Below, in pieces: positions 26,132 to 34,880 of a DNA stretch of 64,000 nucleotides. A program made the translations under genes and the position numbers. Each line of letters starts with the position of its first letter. Position 1 is the first letter of the stretch. Under the pieces are notes generated by a model. It saw nothing but the letters and a program-made list of their open reading frames with translations. It made no database searches and was not told the DNA's origin. Origin of the DNA: JBFLXB01 sp964570625 (GTDB lineage: Bacteria; Nitrospirota; Nitrospiria; 2-01-FULL-66-17); contig CAZMYW010000014.1 in NCBI GenBank assembly GCA_964570625.1, forward strand, positions 15,010-79,009, written 5' to 3'.

Positions 26132-27826
26132 GTGACCGCGGAAACGATCCGAACCAAACTCAAGTGGTTGATCGGCCTTCGGGTCGTCGTCGTCACGGTT
26201 TTCCTCGGGCTCTTCCTCGCGCTCAACACCGGGACATCGGGGCACAGCGCATCGGGTCTGTTCGCCGCGCTGATCGTAGGCACGTACGCGTTGACGATCG
26301 TCTACGCGCTCGCGCTCAAGTGGTTGAGTCCGAGGTGGGATTCGGTCTTCGTCGTCGTCCAGATCACGGGAGACCTGGCGTGTATCACCAGCGTGGTGGC
26401 GAGCACGGGCGGGATCGAAAGCCCGTTCACGTTTCTGTACCCCATCGCGATCATCACCGGGACCATGGTGCTCGGCCGCAACGGTGGCTTGGCGGCAACC
26501 ATCGCCGCCGCGACGATATACGCCGCGGTGGCGTGGCCCTCGTTGGTCGACCCGGAGGGGACGACGTGGTGGACGCACCGTGGCGAACTGGCGTCGATGA
26601 TGTTGCGCGTGCTCGCGTTTGTGGCGGTGTTCCTGCTGAGCAATCACCTCGTGGCGGAGGCCGCCGACGCGACCCTGCGCCTGGAGGAACAGGAGAGCGG
26701 GTTCCGGGCGCTGTCCGCGTTTCACGAGAATATCGTGCAGAGCATGAGCAGCGGCCTGTTCACGGCGGATCTCGACGGACGGATGACGTCGTTCAACCCC
26801 GCGGGATACGCGATTCTGGCGCTCGATCCCACCGACGTGCTCGGGCGCCGGTGCTGGGATCTGTTCGGGTGGGAAGAAGGTCCCGCGTTTTATACGCGTT
26901 TGGCGCAGCGCGGAGTTCCGTATCGATTCGAACGAGAGACGCTGCGGCGCGATCGGCGGCGCGTGTTGTTGGGCATGACGTTGTCGTGGCTGAAAGACTC
27001 CAACGGCGCGCCGGTGGGCATGGTGGGGATCTTCCAGGATCTCACCGAGATCAAAGCGTTGGAGGATCGAGTTCACCAGCGCGAGCGGCTGGCCAGCGTG
27101 GGGGAGTTGGCCGCGGGGCTCGCCCATGAAATCCGGAATCCGCTGGCCGCGATCAGCGGCGCCATGGAAGTGCTGCAACAGGACCTTTCGCTTCACGGCG
27201 AGCATCAGACCTTGATGGGCATTGCGATGCGGGAGACCGAGCGCCTCAACGGGCTCATCGGGCAGTTCTTGCTGTACGCGCGGCCGTCCTCGCCCCATAA
27301 ACGATCGTGTGACCTGGTGCCGCTGGTGAAGGAGACGTTGGCGCTGCTCCGCACGCACCCTGAACACCGATCCGATATCGAGATCGTCGAGCGGTATTCG
27401 GACGCGTTGTCGGGCGTCGAGGTCGACGCCAACCAGATTCGTCAGGTGGTGTGGAACCTGGTGCTGAACGCCCTGCAGGCGATGCCCGAGGGGGGACGCC
27501 TGGAGGTGCAACTGCGGCCCGTGGACGCCGCCAACGGGTCGGCGGTGGAACTGGCCATCGGCGACACGGGGTGCGGCATCCGCTGCGACGATATCCCTCG
27601 GATGTTTCTGCCGTTTTTTACGACCAAGCCGGGCGGCTCGGGACTCGGACTGGCCATCGTGCATCGGATCGTGGAAGAACATCGCGGGCACGTGGATGTG
27701 CACAGCGAGTGGGCCCGAGGGACCCAGATCACGGTGACCATCCCGATCGGGACGGCGCAGGGGACCACCCGCGCGGGCCTCGGACCAACGCGCGGGGACG
27801 CGCCGCGCCCGGCACGAGCGGCGTGA
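26132..27826 (+). CDS. pilS: PilS-type sensor histidine kinase
   Basis: Membrane sensor kinase of 564 aa. Six hydrophobic segments fill about residues 10-190. A PAS domain (about 205-310, starting near FRALSAFHENIVQSMSSGLF) follows. HisKA has the phosphoacceptor H332 in LAHEIRNPLAAISGAMEV; HATPase_c has NQIRQVVWNLVLNALQAMPEGG (N box), GDTGCGI (G1) and GGSGLGLAIVHRIVEEH (G2). The start GTG 26132 is favoured because the protein then begins MTAETIRTKLKWLIGLR; the open frame upstream is pilC shadow. It is paired with the response regulator 42 bases downstream and adjoins pilC, hence the PilS name; the input signal is unknown. Confidence 0.88.
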   Translation: MTAETIRTKLKWLIGLRVVVVTVFLGLFLALNTGTSGHSASGLFAALIVGTYALTIVYALALKWLSPRWDSVFVVVQITGDLACITSVVASTGGIESPFTFLYPIAIITGTMVLGRNGGLAATIAAATIYAAVAWPSLVDPEGTTWWTHRGELASMMLRVLAFVAVFLLSNHLVAEAADATLRLEEQESGFRALSAFHENIVQSMSSGLFTADLDGRMTSFNPAGYAILALDPTDVLGRRCWDLFGWEEGPAFYTRLAQRGVPYRFERETLRRDRRRVLLGMTLSWLKDSNGAPVGMVGIFQDLTEIKALEDRVHQRERLASVGELAAGLAHEIRNPLAAISGAMEVLQQDLSLHGEHQTLMGIAMRETERLNGLIGQFLLYARPSSPHKRSCDLVPLVKETLALLRTHPEHRSDIEIVERYSDALSGVEVDANQIRQVVWNLVLNALQAMPEGGRLEVQLRPVDAANGSAVELAIGDTGCGIRCDDIPRMFLPFFTTKPGGSGLGLAIVHRIVEEHRGHVDVHSEWARGTQITVTIPIGTAQGTTRAGLGPTRGDAPRPARAA

Positions 27827-27868
27827 GTCCGAGTCGAACGGCGTGAATCACATGAAAGGGAGATACCG

Positions 27869-29230
27869 GTGTTTCGGGTACTGATTGTCGACGACGAAAA
27901 GAGCATGCGGGAGTTTCTGTCGATCGTGCTCAACAAGGAAGGGTACAACGTCGCGGTGGCCTCGCACGGGCCCGAGGCGCTGTCGCTGATCGATAAAGAA
28001 ATCTACGACCTGGTCATCTCCGACATCAAGATGCCGGGGTTATCCGGTCTCGACCTGCTCAAGGCCGTCAAAGCCGTGTCGCCTTCGACCATCGTGTTGA
28101 TGATGACGGCGTTCGCCTCCACCGAGACCGCGGTCGAAGCCATGCGCGAGGGCGCGTACGACTACTTGACCAAGCCGTTCAAGATCGACGAGGTAAAGGT
28201 GCTCGTCAAAAACGCGCTGGAGCGCAAGCAGCTCCAGGACGAGAACACCCGGCTCAAGCAGGTCGTGCACGATCGCGCGTCGTTCGAGCAGATCGTGGGG
28301 CGCAGCGAGAAGCTGAGCAAGGTGCTGGATCTTGTTCGGAAGGTGGCCGATGCCAACAGCAACGTGCTCATCTTCGGCGAAAGCGGAACGGGTAAGGAAC
28401 TGGTGGCGCGGGCGATCCACTACAACAGTCGACGGCGGGAGCGGCCGTTCGTGACGGTCAATTGCAGCGCGTTGCCCGAACCCTTGCTCGAGAGCGAGCT
28501 GTTCGGACACATGAAGGGCGCGTTTACCGGCGCGATCAGCAACAAGGAAGGGCTGTTCGAAGTCGCCAACGACGGCACGATCTTCCTGGATGAAATCGGC
28601 GAAACTCCTCTCGGCATCCAGGTCAAGCTCCTGCGCGTGTTGCAGGAAAAGGAGTTCCGCCGGGTGGGCGGCACTCGGGACATAAAAATCGACGTCCGCA
28701 TCGTGGCCGCCACCAATCGAGATCTGGAGAAATTGATCGCCGAGGGCCGGTTTCGCGAAGATCTCTTCTATCGACTGGACGTGATCCCGATTCATTTGCC
28801 GCCGCTGCGCGAGCGGCCCGAGGACATTCCCTTGCTGGTCGAATCCTTTCTCCAGAAATTCACCCAGGAGATGGGCAAGACCATCGCGCGGCTCGAGTCG
28901 GAGGCGGTGGACCTGCTCTGCAAGCAGGAGTGGCGAGGGAACGTCCGCGAGCTCGAAAACGTGATGGAGCGCCTCGTGGCGCTGGCCGGCAGCGGGGCGA
29001 TCGGACCGGAGCAGGTGCGCGAGTGCCTGCCGCGTTCCGGGGACGACCAGGTGAGTGTGGCGCTGCCGCCCGACGGAGTGGATCTCGAAGGCACGATCGC
29101 GGCGATCGAACGAGACTTCCTGCTCAAAGCGCTCCAGCGGACGCACGGGGTCAAGAAGGAAGCCGCCAACCTCCTCGGGTTGGACTTCCGGTCTTTCCGC
29201 TACCGCCTGAGTAAATACGGCATCAAGTAA
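27869..29230 (+). CDS. pilR: PilR-type sigma54-dependent response regulator
   Basis: NtrC-family regulator of 453 aa. The receiver domain (1-120) has D8, D9 and phosphoacceptor D52 in LVISDIKMPG and the switch lysine in YLTKPF. The AAA+ domain has Walker A GESGTGKELVARAIH, the sigma54-contact loop GAFTGA, Walker B GTIFLDEIGE and the arginine-finger region. The C-terminal Fis-type HTH is LLKALQRTHGVKKEAANLLG. GTG start with GGGAGA upstream. In known systems PilR activates pilA from a sigma54 promoter; no pilin gene is in this window, so its target must lie elsewhere. Confidence 0.92.
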   Translation: MFRVLIVDDEKSMREFLSIVLNKEGYNVAVASHGPEALSLIDKEIYDLVISDIKMPGLSGLDLLKAVKAVSPSTIVLMMTAFASTETAVEAMREGAYDYLTKPFKIDEVKVLVKNALERKQLQDENTRLKQVVHDRASFEQIVGRSEKLSKVLDLVRKVADANSNVLIFGESGTGKELVARAIHYNSRRRERPFVTVNCSALPEPLLESELFGHMKGAFTGAISNKEGLFEVANDGTIFLDEIGETPLGIQVKLLRVLQEKEFRRVGGTRDIKIDVRIVAATNRDLEKLIAEGRFREDLFYRLDVIPIHLPPLRERPEDIPLLVESFLQKFTQEMGKTIARLESEAVDLLCKQEWRGNVRELENVMERLVALAGSGAIGPEQVRECLPRSGDDQVSVALPPDGVDLEGTIAAIERDFLLKALQRTHGVKKEAANLLGLDFRSFRYRLSKYGIK

Positions 29231-29256
29231 AGCCCCCCGCCCGCGAGGCCGTATCG

Positions 29257-29418
29257 TTACGGCTGTTTCTGTTCTTGGCGCTCCATCTCCTGGTGCGTGT
29301 CGTTGGCCCGGGTTCGGGTCTTGTCGTGATCGTGCTGATACTCGCGCGAGGAGGAACAGGCGGTCAGGATCGTCACGGCGGCGAACAGCGTGACCAACAA
29401 CCAGGCGACGTGTCTCAT
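29257..29418 (-). CDS. Very small lipoprotein (53 aa)
   Basis: MRHVAWLLVTLFAAVTILTAC is a clear signal peptide with lipobox LTAC, so lipidation is expected at Cys21. The mature part is only about 33 residues, hydrophilic and charged (SSSREYQHDHDKTRTR, then a Gln/Glu-rich tail). The ATG overlaps the stop of the upstream LPP20-like gene (ATGA), so it is the last cistron of the minus-strand lipoprotein operon and probably translationally coupled. No family recognised; size and tail recall small envelope lipoproteins such as entericidins or Lpp-like peptides, but no similarity is claimed. Confidence 0.75.
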   Translation of the reverse strand: MRHVAWLLVTLFAAVTILTACSSSREYQHDHDKTRTRANDTHQEMERQEQKQP

Positions 29419-30500
29419 GGTCCAGGCTCCCGGGGTGAGGGTGATGAGTCAAGATCAGCGTCCACGCCGAACAGGAACGCGGCGAGCGTGCGGCCCGCGT
29501 CTTCGGAGATCGCGTCCTGCGCCGCGCGCAGGGCGCGTGCGTGCGCTACTTGCTCCGTCACGTGCCCTTCGCGGCCGCTGCGGCGGACGGATCCGATGAT
29601 TTGTTGGGTCGACCGGTCCTGCAGGTCGAACCGCGCGGTCCAGCGCACGAACGGCCCTTGAGGCATGCGCTCCACGGGCTCGAAGCTCGCCGCGCCCCGG
29701 ATGACGATGTCCGCGGGGGCGTTGTCCGCGCCGCTGACCGGCAAGCCGTACCGGTTGAGGCCCTGCGTGAGCGCGCTCCGGATGGCGGCGGGTTCGTCGC
29801 CCGTGACCACGAGCGCGATGCGCACGTGTTGTTCGATGTCGCGCTGCAGATCGAGGCGCACGGTCTTGAGGCGGGTGAGCGGGTCGGCCCCGCGCCCGGA
29901 CGGGTCCACGATCTGGAGGTCGGTGTGGTACGCGTCGCGAAGCAACAAGAGCCTGACCGCGAGGTGCAGGGAACGGATCCGGGCGAGCGTGTCGTCGGTG
30001 CGTCGGGCCAGCAGCCCGTCGATCTCCCGGTCGAGACCCGCAATGCGCTCGCGCAATGTGGCCGCGGCCCGTTGCCGGTCCATGGCGGCCAACGCGTAGT
30101 GGACCTTGGTGTGCGGGTCCTGATAGCGCTCGGCAATGATGACCTGTTCCAGCACCTTGTCGGTGGACACCCGGGTGACCTGGTCGATGGAGATGTCGCG
30201 CTGGGTCGCGGCGCCGCCCTCGCGATCGGCCTGCAGGTAGCGCTCCCACTCCGTGGTGCGCTGGGCGATCTCCGCGGAGAACACCCGGGACACGGCGGCG
30301 TAGGCCCGGTCCTCTGCGGCCTCCGGGGTGTCGGCGCGGCCCACGCCGGTCAGGTAGGCAACCTCGGGGTAACGCGTACCGAGCCCCGCCACCCAGTCCG
30401 GCGCGCGGGTGGCCAGGGAACCGGTGCCGGCGCATGCGAACAGAACGCCCACCAGGCTCAGCGCGGGCCCGAACGCCAGGATGGGGCGTCGTCTCGCCAC
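29415..30500 (-). CDS. LPP20-like lipoprotein
   Basis: 361-aa secreted protein. A signal peptide with basic start (MARRRPILAF) and a lipobox near residues 20-23 (LFAC) give a lipidated Cys23. The segment APDWVAGLGTRYPEVAYLTGVGRADTPEAAEDRAYAAVSRVF matches the pattern of LPP20/FlgT-N-like domains (P-x-W, then a G-x-G turn, then a helix rich in Ala and Arg). The C-terminal half (about 190-340) has a second region that may be a LpoB/FlgT-M-like fold (DIVIRGAASFEPVERMPQGP). The member of this fold at 32548-33129 in the same operon is shorter. Function unknown; outer-membrane or surface localisation is inferred. Confidence 0.72.
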   Translation of the reverse strand: MARRRPILAFGPALSLVGVLFACAGTGSLATRAPDWVAGLGTRYPEVAYLTGVGRADTPEAAEDRAYAAVSRVFSAEIAQRTTEWERYLQADREGGAATQRDISIDQVTRVSTDKVLEQVIIAERYQDPHTKVHYALAAMDRQRAAATLRERIAGLDREIDGLLARRTDDTLARIRSLHLAVRLLLLRDAYHTDLQIVDPSGRGADPLTRLKTVRLDLQRDIEQHVRIALVVTGDEPAAIRSALTQGLNRYGLPVSGADNAPADIVIRGAASFEPVERMPQGPFVRWTARFDLQDRSTQQIIGSVRRSGREGHVTEQVAHARALRAAQDAISEDAGRTLAAFLFGVDADLDSSPSPREPGP

Positions 30501-30501
30501 G

Positions 30502-31878
30502 TCAGCGCGCCGTGACCGTTCCGACGAGGCGTTCGGTAATCACCACCTTGCGTCCGGCCTGCAGGATGACTTCGAGGGGTGGGGTCGATCGGGGCGCGGT
30601 CGCTCCGGAGGGAATCACCTCCACGGTATACCGGCCCGGGGGCACTGCCACCCGCGCCATGCGGATCGCGCCCGGCAAGGTCCGCCAACTGCGCGTGTCG
30701 GCCTGTTCAGTCGCCAGGCTGTAGATGTTGCCCAGCAACCCGACGAGCGCGCCGCTGTCTTTTCCCTGCGACTTCTTGGTTTCGTGCTCCGCGGCCCTGG
30801 TGAGGGCATATTTGGCGGTGGCGCGCGCGATGGTCTTGGCTGAGATGCGGCCGATCCGATCGGCCAGGTCCTTCTGGGCGATGGCCGTGATATCTTCCGC
30901 GAGAAACGTCGGAGACGAAACCGCGGCGCCGGTCTCGCCTACCAGCCGCACCTCGGCGCCGCTGAGCCCGGTCGGTCGGGGCACGAACTTCGGGAACGCG
31001 ACGCGAAGGACGTAGATCCCGCCCGAGCCGTCGGGGATGGGCGCGTCAGCGAATTCATTCACTTTGACCGGCGCGAGGCCGTCGTAGCTAATTACGATCA
31101 ACTCGGCCTGGGTCCGAAACTCGCGTTGAGGGGTCCAGGCGGCTGAGGGGAAGAGTTCACGGTAGTGCGCGTGTTCCTCTCTCAGGCCCAGCGCCTCGGT
31201 CACCCGCAACAAGTCGGCCGGGAGCGTCGGCGGGATGGGGGTGCCGTACTGCTCCTGATACGTGCGATACGTGTCGTAGGCCTTGCGATAGGCGATGAAC
31301 GCGTCGTTGAGTTCGCCCCGCCCTTCGTAGAGGATGCCCGACAAGTACCGGGCGAACGCGTCCTCCCTGTACACATTTTTCCGCGCGTAGCGGTTGTTGA
31401 TCACGTTGAGTTTATGGTCGACTTTACGCGCTTCCACCAGTGCGTCGTCCCACTGGTTCAGGAGCGCGTAGTTGACCGCGGCCACCACGTTGATCAGGAC
31501 GGTCTCGAAGTCCTCGCCCTCGTACGGCAGCGTCAGGTCGTTGCTGAGCAGCGCGCGAGTTTCAGCGGTGACGCTTTTGGTGAACAAGTCGTCGATGAGC
31601 TGTTCCGCCTGAGCGAGAAACCGGTTGCTCTCTTCGTAGTGTCCGGCGTAGTGCAGCGTCATGGCGCGGTCCAGCGCGTACAGCACCAGGTTCTTGCGAC
31701 CGTATTGCGGGGCGTGTTCCTCGACCAGGTGGTCGGCATCGGCGAAGCGGGCCTGCGCCAGTCGGGTCTCGACCGCCACATAGTGCTGCGTGGCGGGGGC
31801 GCAGGCCGCGAGGAGTGCGATGGTGACCAGGGACCATGCGGCCCGCAAGCCGCGGCCGGTCGTCGAGGGCGGTTGCAC
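30502..31878 (-). CDS. COG3014-like tetratricopeptide lipoprotein
   Basis: 458-aa protein with signal peptide and lipobox LLAAC (Cys26). Residues about 30-230 form TPR-like helices: YALDRAMTLHYAGHYEESNRFLAQAEQLID, VAAVNYALLNQWDDALVEARKVDHKLN, RYLSGILYEGRGELNDAFIAYRKAYDTY. The C-terminal half carries ITAIAQKDLADRIGRISAKTIARATAKYALTRAAE and a GLLGNIYSLATEQADTRSWRTLPGAIRMARVAVPPGRYTV block. That block is the part I associate with COG3014 proteins; the assignment is from memory. It lies 1 base from the downstream LPP20-like gene and 22 bases from lpoB, so one transcript is likely. Confidence 0.75.
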   Translation of the reverse strand: MQPPSTTGRGLRAAWSLVTIALLAACAPATQHYVAVETRLAQARFADADHLVEEHAPQYGRKNLVLYALDRAMTLHYAGHYEESNRFLAQAEQLIDDLFTKSVTAETRALLSNDLTLPYEGEDFETVLINVVAAVNYALLNQWDDALVEARKVDHKLNVINNRYARKNVYREDAFARYLSGILYEGRGELNDAFIAYRKAYDTYRTYQEQYGTPIPPTLPADLLRVTEALGLREEHAHYRELFPSAAWTPQREFRTQAELIVISYDGLAPVKVNEFADAPIPDGSGGIYVLRVAFPKFVPRPTGLSGAEVRLVGETGAAVSSPTFLAEDITAIAQKDLADRIGRISAKTIARATAKYALTRAAEHETKKSQGKDSGALVGLLGNIYSLATEQADTRSWRTLPGAIRMARVAVPPGRYTVEVIPSGATAPRSTPPLEVILQAGRKVVITERLVGTVTAR

Positions 31879-31900
31879 GGGACGCGGATGTGGGAGCGCG

Positions 31901-32509
31901 TCAGAACCCGAGCCGGCGCCGCTCGACCAGCTTCTTGATCTTCTTGTCGCCGAACCAGACCTTGACGTTGGTTTCCAGGTCGATCATCTCCAGCGTGACC
32001 TGGTAGTAGACCACTTTTTCCCGGCCTTCTTCGTCTTCGATGCTGTTGATTTCACCCTTGAGCATGTAGTCCGCGCCGATTTCCTTGCCCAGACCCTTGG
32101 CGGTCTCTTCGCTGGCATGGGTCTGCTGCTCGGTGCGTTCCTCCCGGAGTTCCTCGCGTTCGCCTTTCGACGCGACGAACTGCACGCGGCCGGAGTTGGT
32201 CAACTCCCGCTCCAGGTCTTTGGTGAAGGTCTGGACGCTGATATGCTCGTGGCTCCGATTAACGACGGTGCCCACGATTACGGTCGGGTCCTTGCGGTGC
32301 GCCTTGACGTGTTTGTCCACCCACGGGCGCGCCAGCGCTTCCGAGACCATGGTCTCGGCGACCATGCGCGAATCCGTGTCGTTCCATTGGCCACTCAGGT
32401 CGATGGTCTCGCCCACGTCCACTCGGGACACCTTCTTGTTCGCGCAGCCGACCGCCCCCACGCTGGTGACCAAGGCCAGTGCCACCACTACTACCACGCT
32501 GTGTCTCAT
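31901..32509 (-). CDS. lpoB: Penicillin-binding protein activator LpoB-like lipoprotein
   Basis: 202-aa lipoprotein. Signal peptide MRHSVVVVVALALVTSVGAVGC, lipidated Cys22. The mature LpoB domain includes DLSGQWNDTDSRMVAETMVSEAL, PTVIVGTVVNRSHEHISVQTF, RELTNSGRVQFVAS, EIGADYMLKGEINSIED and YYQVTLEMIDLETNVKVW. In enterobacteria LpoB reaches through the peptidoglycan to activate PBP1b; whether this one does so is inference. The open frame runs upstream to 33202 but ATG 32509 is directly followed by the signal peptide and preceded by AGGAGGACGC. It lies between COG3014-like and LPP20-like genes. Confidence 0.88.
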   Translation of the reverse strand: MRHSVVVVVALALVTSVGAVGCANKKVSRVDVGETIDLSGQWNDTDSRMVAETMVSEALARPWVDKHVKAHRKDPTVIVGTVVNRSHEHISVQTFTKDLERELTNSGRVQFVASKGEREELREERTEQQTHASEETAKGLGKEIGADYMLKGEINSIEDEEGREKVVYYQVTLEMIDLETNVKVWFGDKKIKKLVERRRLGF

Positions 32510-32547
32510 TGCGTCCTCCTGTTCCTGTTCGCGGACCTCGTGTCCTG

Positions 32548-33129
32548 CTAGCGGCGCCGGTCTTCCTCGGTCGCGAGGTCGTCGAACGCGCGCTCCGCGT
32601 TGTCTTTGACGTAGGCTTTGACGTTGGCGTTGAGTTCCTGCATCTTCTTGACTTGGCCCTCGAACGCTTTGAGGTCCAGCCGCGCCAGAGAGTAGATCGT
32701 GGCGTTGTTGGGGTCCTCCCAGCGGTCCACGATCAACACCCCGGAGAGGGTGACCGCGGAGAAGGTCTTGATGGTCTGTTCGATGTGTTGCTCTTCGCTG
32801 GTGGGCGTGTCGGCCGTGATCGCCGCGCCGCCGGTGGTGGAAGCAGCGTAGTCTTTCATCAACGACGCCGAATACGTCTGAAACACTTTGGCGACCTCGG
32901 CCCGCGCCCGGTTTTCCGCGGCCGTGACCGCGAGAGGCTTGTTGTTCATTCCGGTGACCGCCCCCACGCCGTAGAACACGTTCTCGCCCGCGTCCTTGAA
33001 CGCGCCACTGCCCTTGATCACCCAGGCCGGCGCTTCCTTGGGCATGAGCACTTGTTTGCCCCCGCAGCCCGCCAAGGCCGCAACCGCCACGACGATCAGC
33101 ACCTTGCTCATGAAGTTCGTGTTCGCCAT
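32548..33129 (-). CDS. LPP20 family lipoprotein
   Basis: 193-aa protein, first gene of the minus-strand lipoprotein operon. The start at 33129 is supported by AAAGGAG about 8 bases upstream; Met at 33111 is an alternative. Signal peptide MANTNFMSKVLIVVAVAALAGC gives lipidated Cys22. The LPP20-type domain reads APAWVIKGSGAFKDAGENVFYGVGAVTGMNNKPLA and an Ala/Arg-rich helix AENRARAEVAKVF, with VDRWEDPNNATIYSLARLDL later. The same pattern (P-W-V, Y-x-x-G-V-G, DP-x4-Y-x-LA) occurs in the larger protein at 29415-30500. Function unknown; in Helicobacter LPP20 is an outer-membrane antigen and FlgT-like proteins serve flagella. Confidence 0.8.
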   Translation of the reverse strand: MANTNFMSKVLIVVAVAALAGCGGKQVLMPKEAPAWVIKGSGAFKDAGENVFYGVGAVTGMNNKPLAVTAAENRARAEVAKVFQTYSASLMKDYAASTTGGAAITADTPTSEEQHIEQTIKTFSAVTLSGVLIVDRWEDPNNATIYSLARLDLKAFEGQVKKMQELNANVKAYVKDNAERAFDDLATEEDRRR

Positions 33130-33234
33130 GTCTCGACTCCTTTGGGATACACAATCCGACCCGACCCGCGGTCCCTGGATCAACGACGAGGAACGATAAC
33201 ATAGACCTGAGGATGAGTCACTAGCTGGGCGACC

Positions 33235-33264
33235 TTGAGCAAGACAGGAACCTTCTCCTATACT
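33235..33264 (+). promoter_or_regulatory. Sigma70-like promoter before the NmrA-like gene
   Basis: TTGAGC (33235-33240), an 18-base spacer and TATACT (33259-33264; 5 of 6 matches). The ATG of the NmrA-like gene is 42 bases after the -10 and has AAGGAGG at about 33295-33301. The divergent lipoprotein operon starts 106 bases to the left. Confidence 0.55.
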
Positions 33265-33306
33265 AGGCCGGTTCGTGAACCGGACACCCTACGCAAGGAG
33301 GCTTAC

Positions 33307-34257
33307 ATGCCAGATCCCAAAATCATCGCCGTGGTCGGCGCGACCGGGGCGCAGGGCGGCGGCCTGGTCCGCGCCATCATGGCCGACAAGGCCGGCGGTT
33401 TTACCGCGCGTGCCCTCACCCGGGACGTGAACTCGGATAAGGCCAAAGCTCTGGCCAAGCTGGGCGCGCAGGTGGTGGCGGCGGACGTGGACGACGCGGC
33501 CAGTCTCCAGCGCGCGTTTGCCGGCGCGTACGGCGCGTTCTGCGTCACGTTTTTTTGGGCGCACATGTCGCCGGAGAGGGAACTGGTCGAAGCCACGGCC
33601 ATGGCCAAAGCCACCAAGCAGGCCGGGGTCCAACACGCGATCTGGTCCACGCTCGAAGACACGCGCAAGTGGGTGCCGCTGAGCGACTCCCGCATGCCCA
33701 CGCTGATGGGCAAATACAAAGTGCCGCACTTCGACGCCAAAGGTGAAGCCGACCAGGTCTTTTTCACGCAAGGCGCGCCCACCACCTGCTTGTTGACCTC
33801 GTTTTACTGGGACAACTTCATCCACTTCGGCATGGGCCCCAAAAAAGGCCCGGACGGCAAGCTGGCCATCACTATGCCCATGGGCGACAAGAAACTGCCG
33901 GGCATCGCGGCCGATGACATCGGTCCGTGCGCGTTGGGCATTTTAAAGAAAGGCCTCGAATACGCGGGCAAAACCGTGGGCATTGCAGGCGAGCACCTCA
34001 CCGGCGCGGACATGGCCGCGGCTTTTACCAAAGCTTTGGGCCAGCCGGTTTCTTACAACGCGGTGACGCCCGAGGTGTATCGCGGCTTCGGGTTTCCGGG
34101 GGCCGATGATCTGGGCAACATGTTCCAGTTCAAACAGGAGTTCAACGACGTGTTCTGTGGCGCCCGCGATCCCAACGTCGCGCGCCGTCTGCATCCCGGG
34201 CTGCAAACCTTTGCGCAATGGCTGGGGGCGAACAAGAGCCGCATTCCGCTCGACTAA
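33307..34257 (+). CDS. NmrA-like NAD(P)-binding family protein
   Basis: Atypical short-chain dehydrogenase of 316 aa. The Rossmann loop is VVGATGAQGGGLVRAIM (about residues 8-24), then ARALTRD, VVAADVDDAASLQRAF, GVQHAIWSTLEDTRKW and IAADDIGPCALGIL. The catalytic YxxxK of classical SDRs is not evident, as in NmrA/HSCARG sensors. The start ATG 33307 follows AAGGAGG; the frame is open to 33235 without an RBS. Family members bind NAD(P) and act as redox sensors or reductases; no substrate can be named here. It is monocistronic, with its own promoter. Confidence 0.85.
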   Translation: MPDPKIIAVVGATGAQGGGLVRAIMADKAGGFTARALTRDVNSDKAKALAKLGAQVVAADVDDAASLQRAFAGAYGAFCVTFFWAHMSPERELVEATAMAKATKQAGVQHAIWSTLEDTRKWVPLSDSRMPTLMGKYKVPHFDAKGEADQVFFTQGAPTTCLLTSFYWDNFIHFGMGPKKGPDGKLAITMPMGDKKLPGIAADDIGPCALGILKKGLEYAGKTVGIAGEHLTGADMAAAFTKALGQPVSYNAVTPEVYRGFGFPGADDLGNMFQFKQEFNDVFCGARDPNVARRLHPGLQTFAQWLGANKSRIPLD

Positions 34258-34275
34258 CCCGCGGGCGGTGCCGTT

Positions 34276-34860
34276 CTAGGGAATCACCTGGTCCTGCTTG
34301 AGCGCGTCCAAGATTCGGGTGACGTAGGCCTCGATGGCGTCCTGCGTGGCATTGGACATCTTGGTCTTGCTGACCGCGGACCAGATAAGTTGTTCGGAGT
34401 TCACGTCGTACAGCTTCACTTCTGCGATCGCATAGTCGGACTCGACCGCGGTGGGGTACCCGAGATCGTAGTACGCGGACCACGTCCCGTGGTAATCCGG
34501 ATTGTAGTGGCCGGGCTCCTGCACGTAGTGCAGCGAGGATTCCTTGTCGACGAGTTTTCCGAAGAGCAGGGTGTCGGCTCCGGTTTCCTTGATCCGAGCG
34601 GCCACGACGGCTTTCTCCGGGAGTTTCGGCTCCGGCAGAATGGTATAGCCGGCCACGGCGTCGAGCCCTCGCGTCTTCATCTGCCGTACGAACGTCTCGT
34701 CGAGGCGTTGGCGGTTTTTCGGATCCCAGACCATGCTCACGACCACGATTTTCTTGGGACTCTGGTGATAGTCGGGGTTCTTCCAAACCGAACTGAGTTT
34801 GGTCCCGGCGCACGACGTCGCCAGGAACACGACCGCGGCCAACAGTGCAACACGTTTCAT
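34276..34860 (-). CDS. DUF4136-like lipoprotein
   Basis: 194 aa. Signal peptide MKRVALLAAVVFLATSC with lipidated Cys17. The mature part begins SSVWKNPDYHQSPKKIVVVSM. This W-x-x-P-x-Y opening with a following hydrophobic strand resembles DUF4136/LpoB-like periplasmic folds. ADTLLFGKLVDKESSLHYV and YAIAEVKLYDVNSEQLIWSAVSKTK also match the GxxA-x-L-x-D pattern of those domains. Convergent with the NmrA-like gene (18-base gap). Own promoter upstream (34881-34910 on this strand). Function unknown. Confidence 0.75.
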   Translation of the reverse strand: MKRVALLAAVVFLATSCAGTKLSSVWKNPDYHQSPKKIVVVSMVWDPKNRQRLDETFVRQMKTRGLDAVAGYTILPEPKLPEKAVVAARIKETGADTLLFGKLVDKESSLHYVQEPGHYNPDYHGTWSAYYDLGYPTAVESDYAIAEVKLYDVNSEQLIWSAVSKTKMSNATQDAIEAYVTRILDALKQDQVIP

Positions 34861-34880
34861 GTGGGCTCCTCCAAGCCGAA

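Noticed and set aside
31901..33202. Single long frame covering lpoB and the next LPP20 gene
   Set aside because: lpoB has its own RBS and signal peptide at 32509; the upstream part is LPP20 read in the wrong frame.
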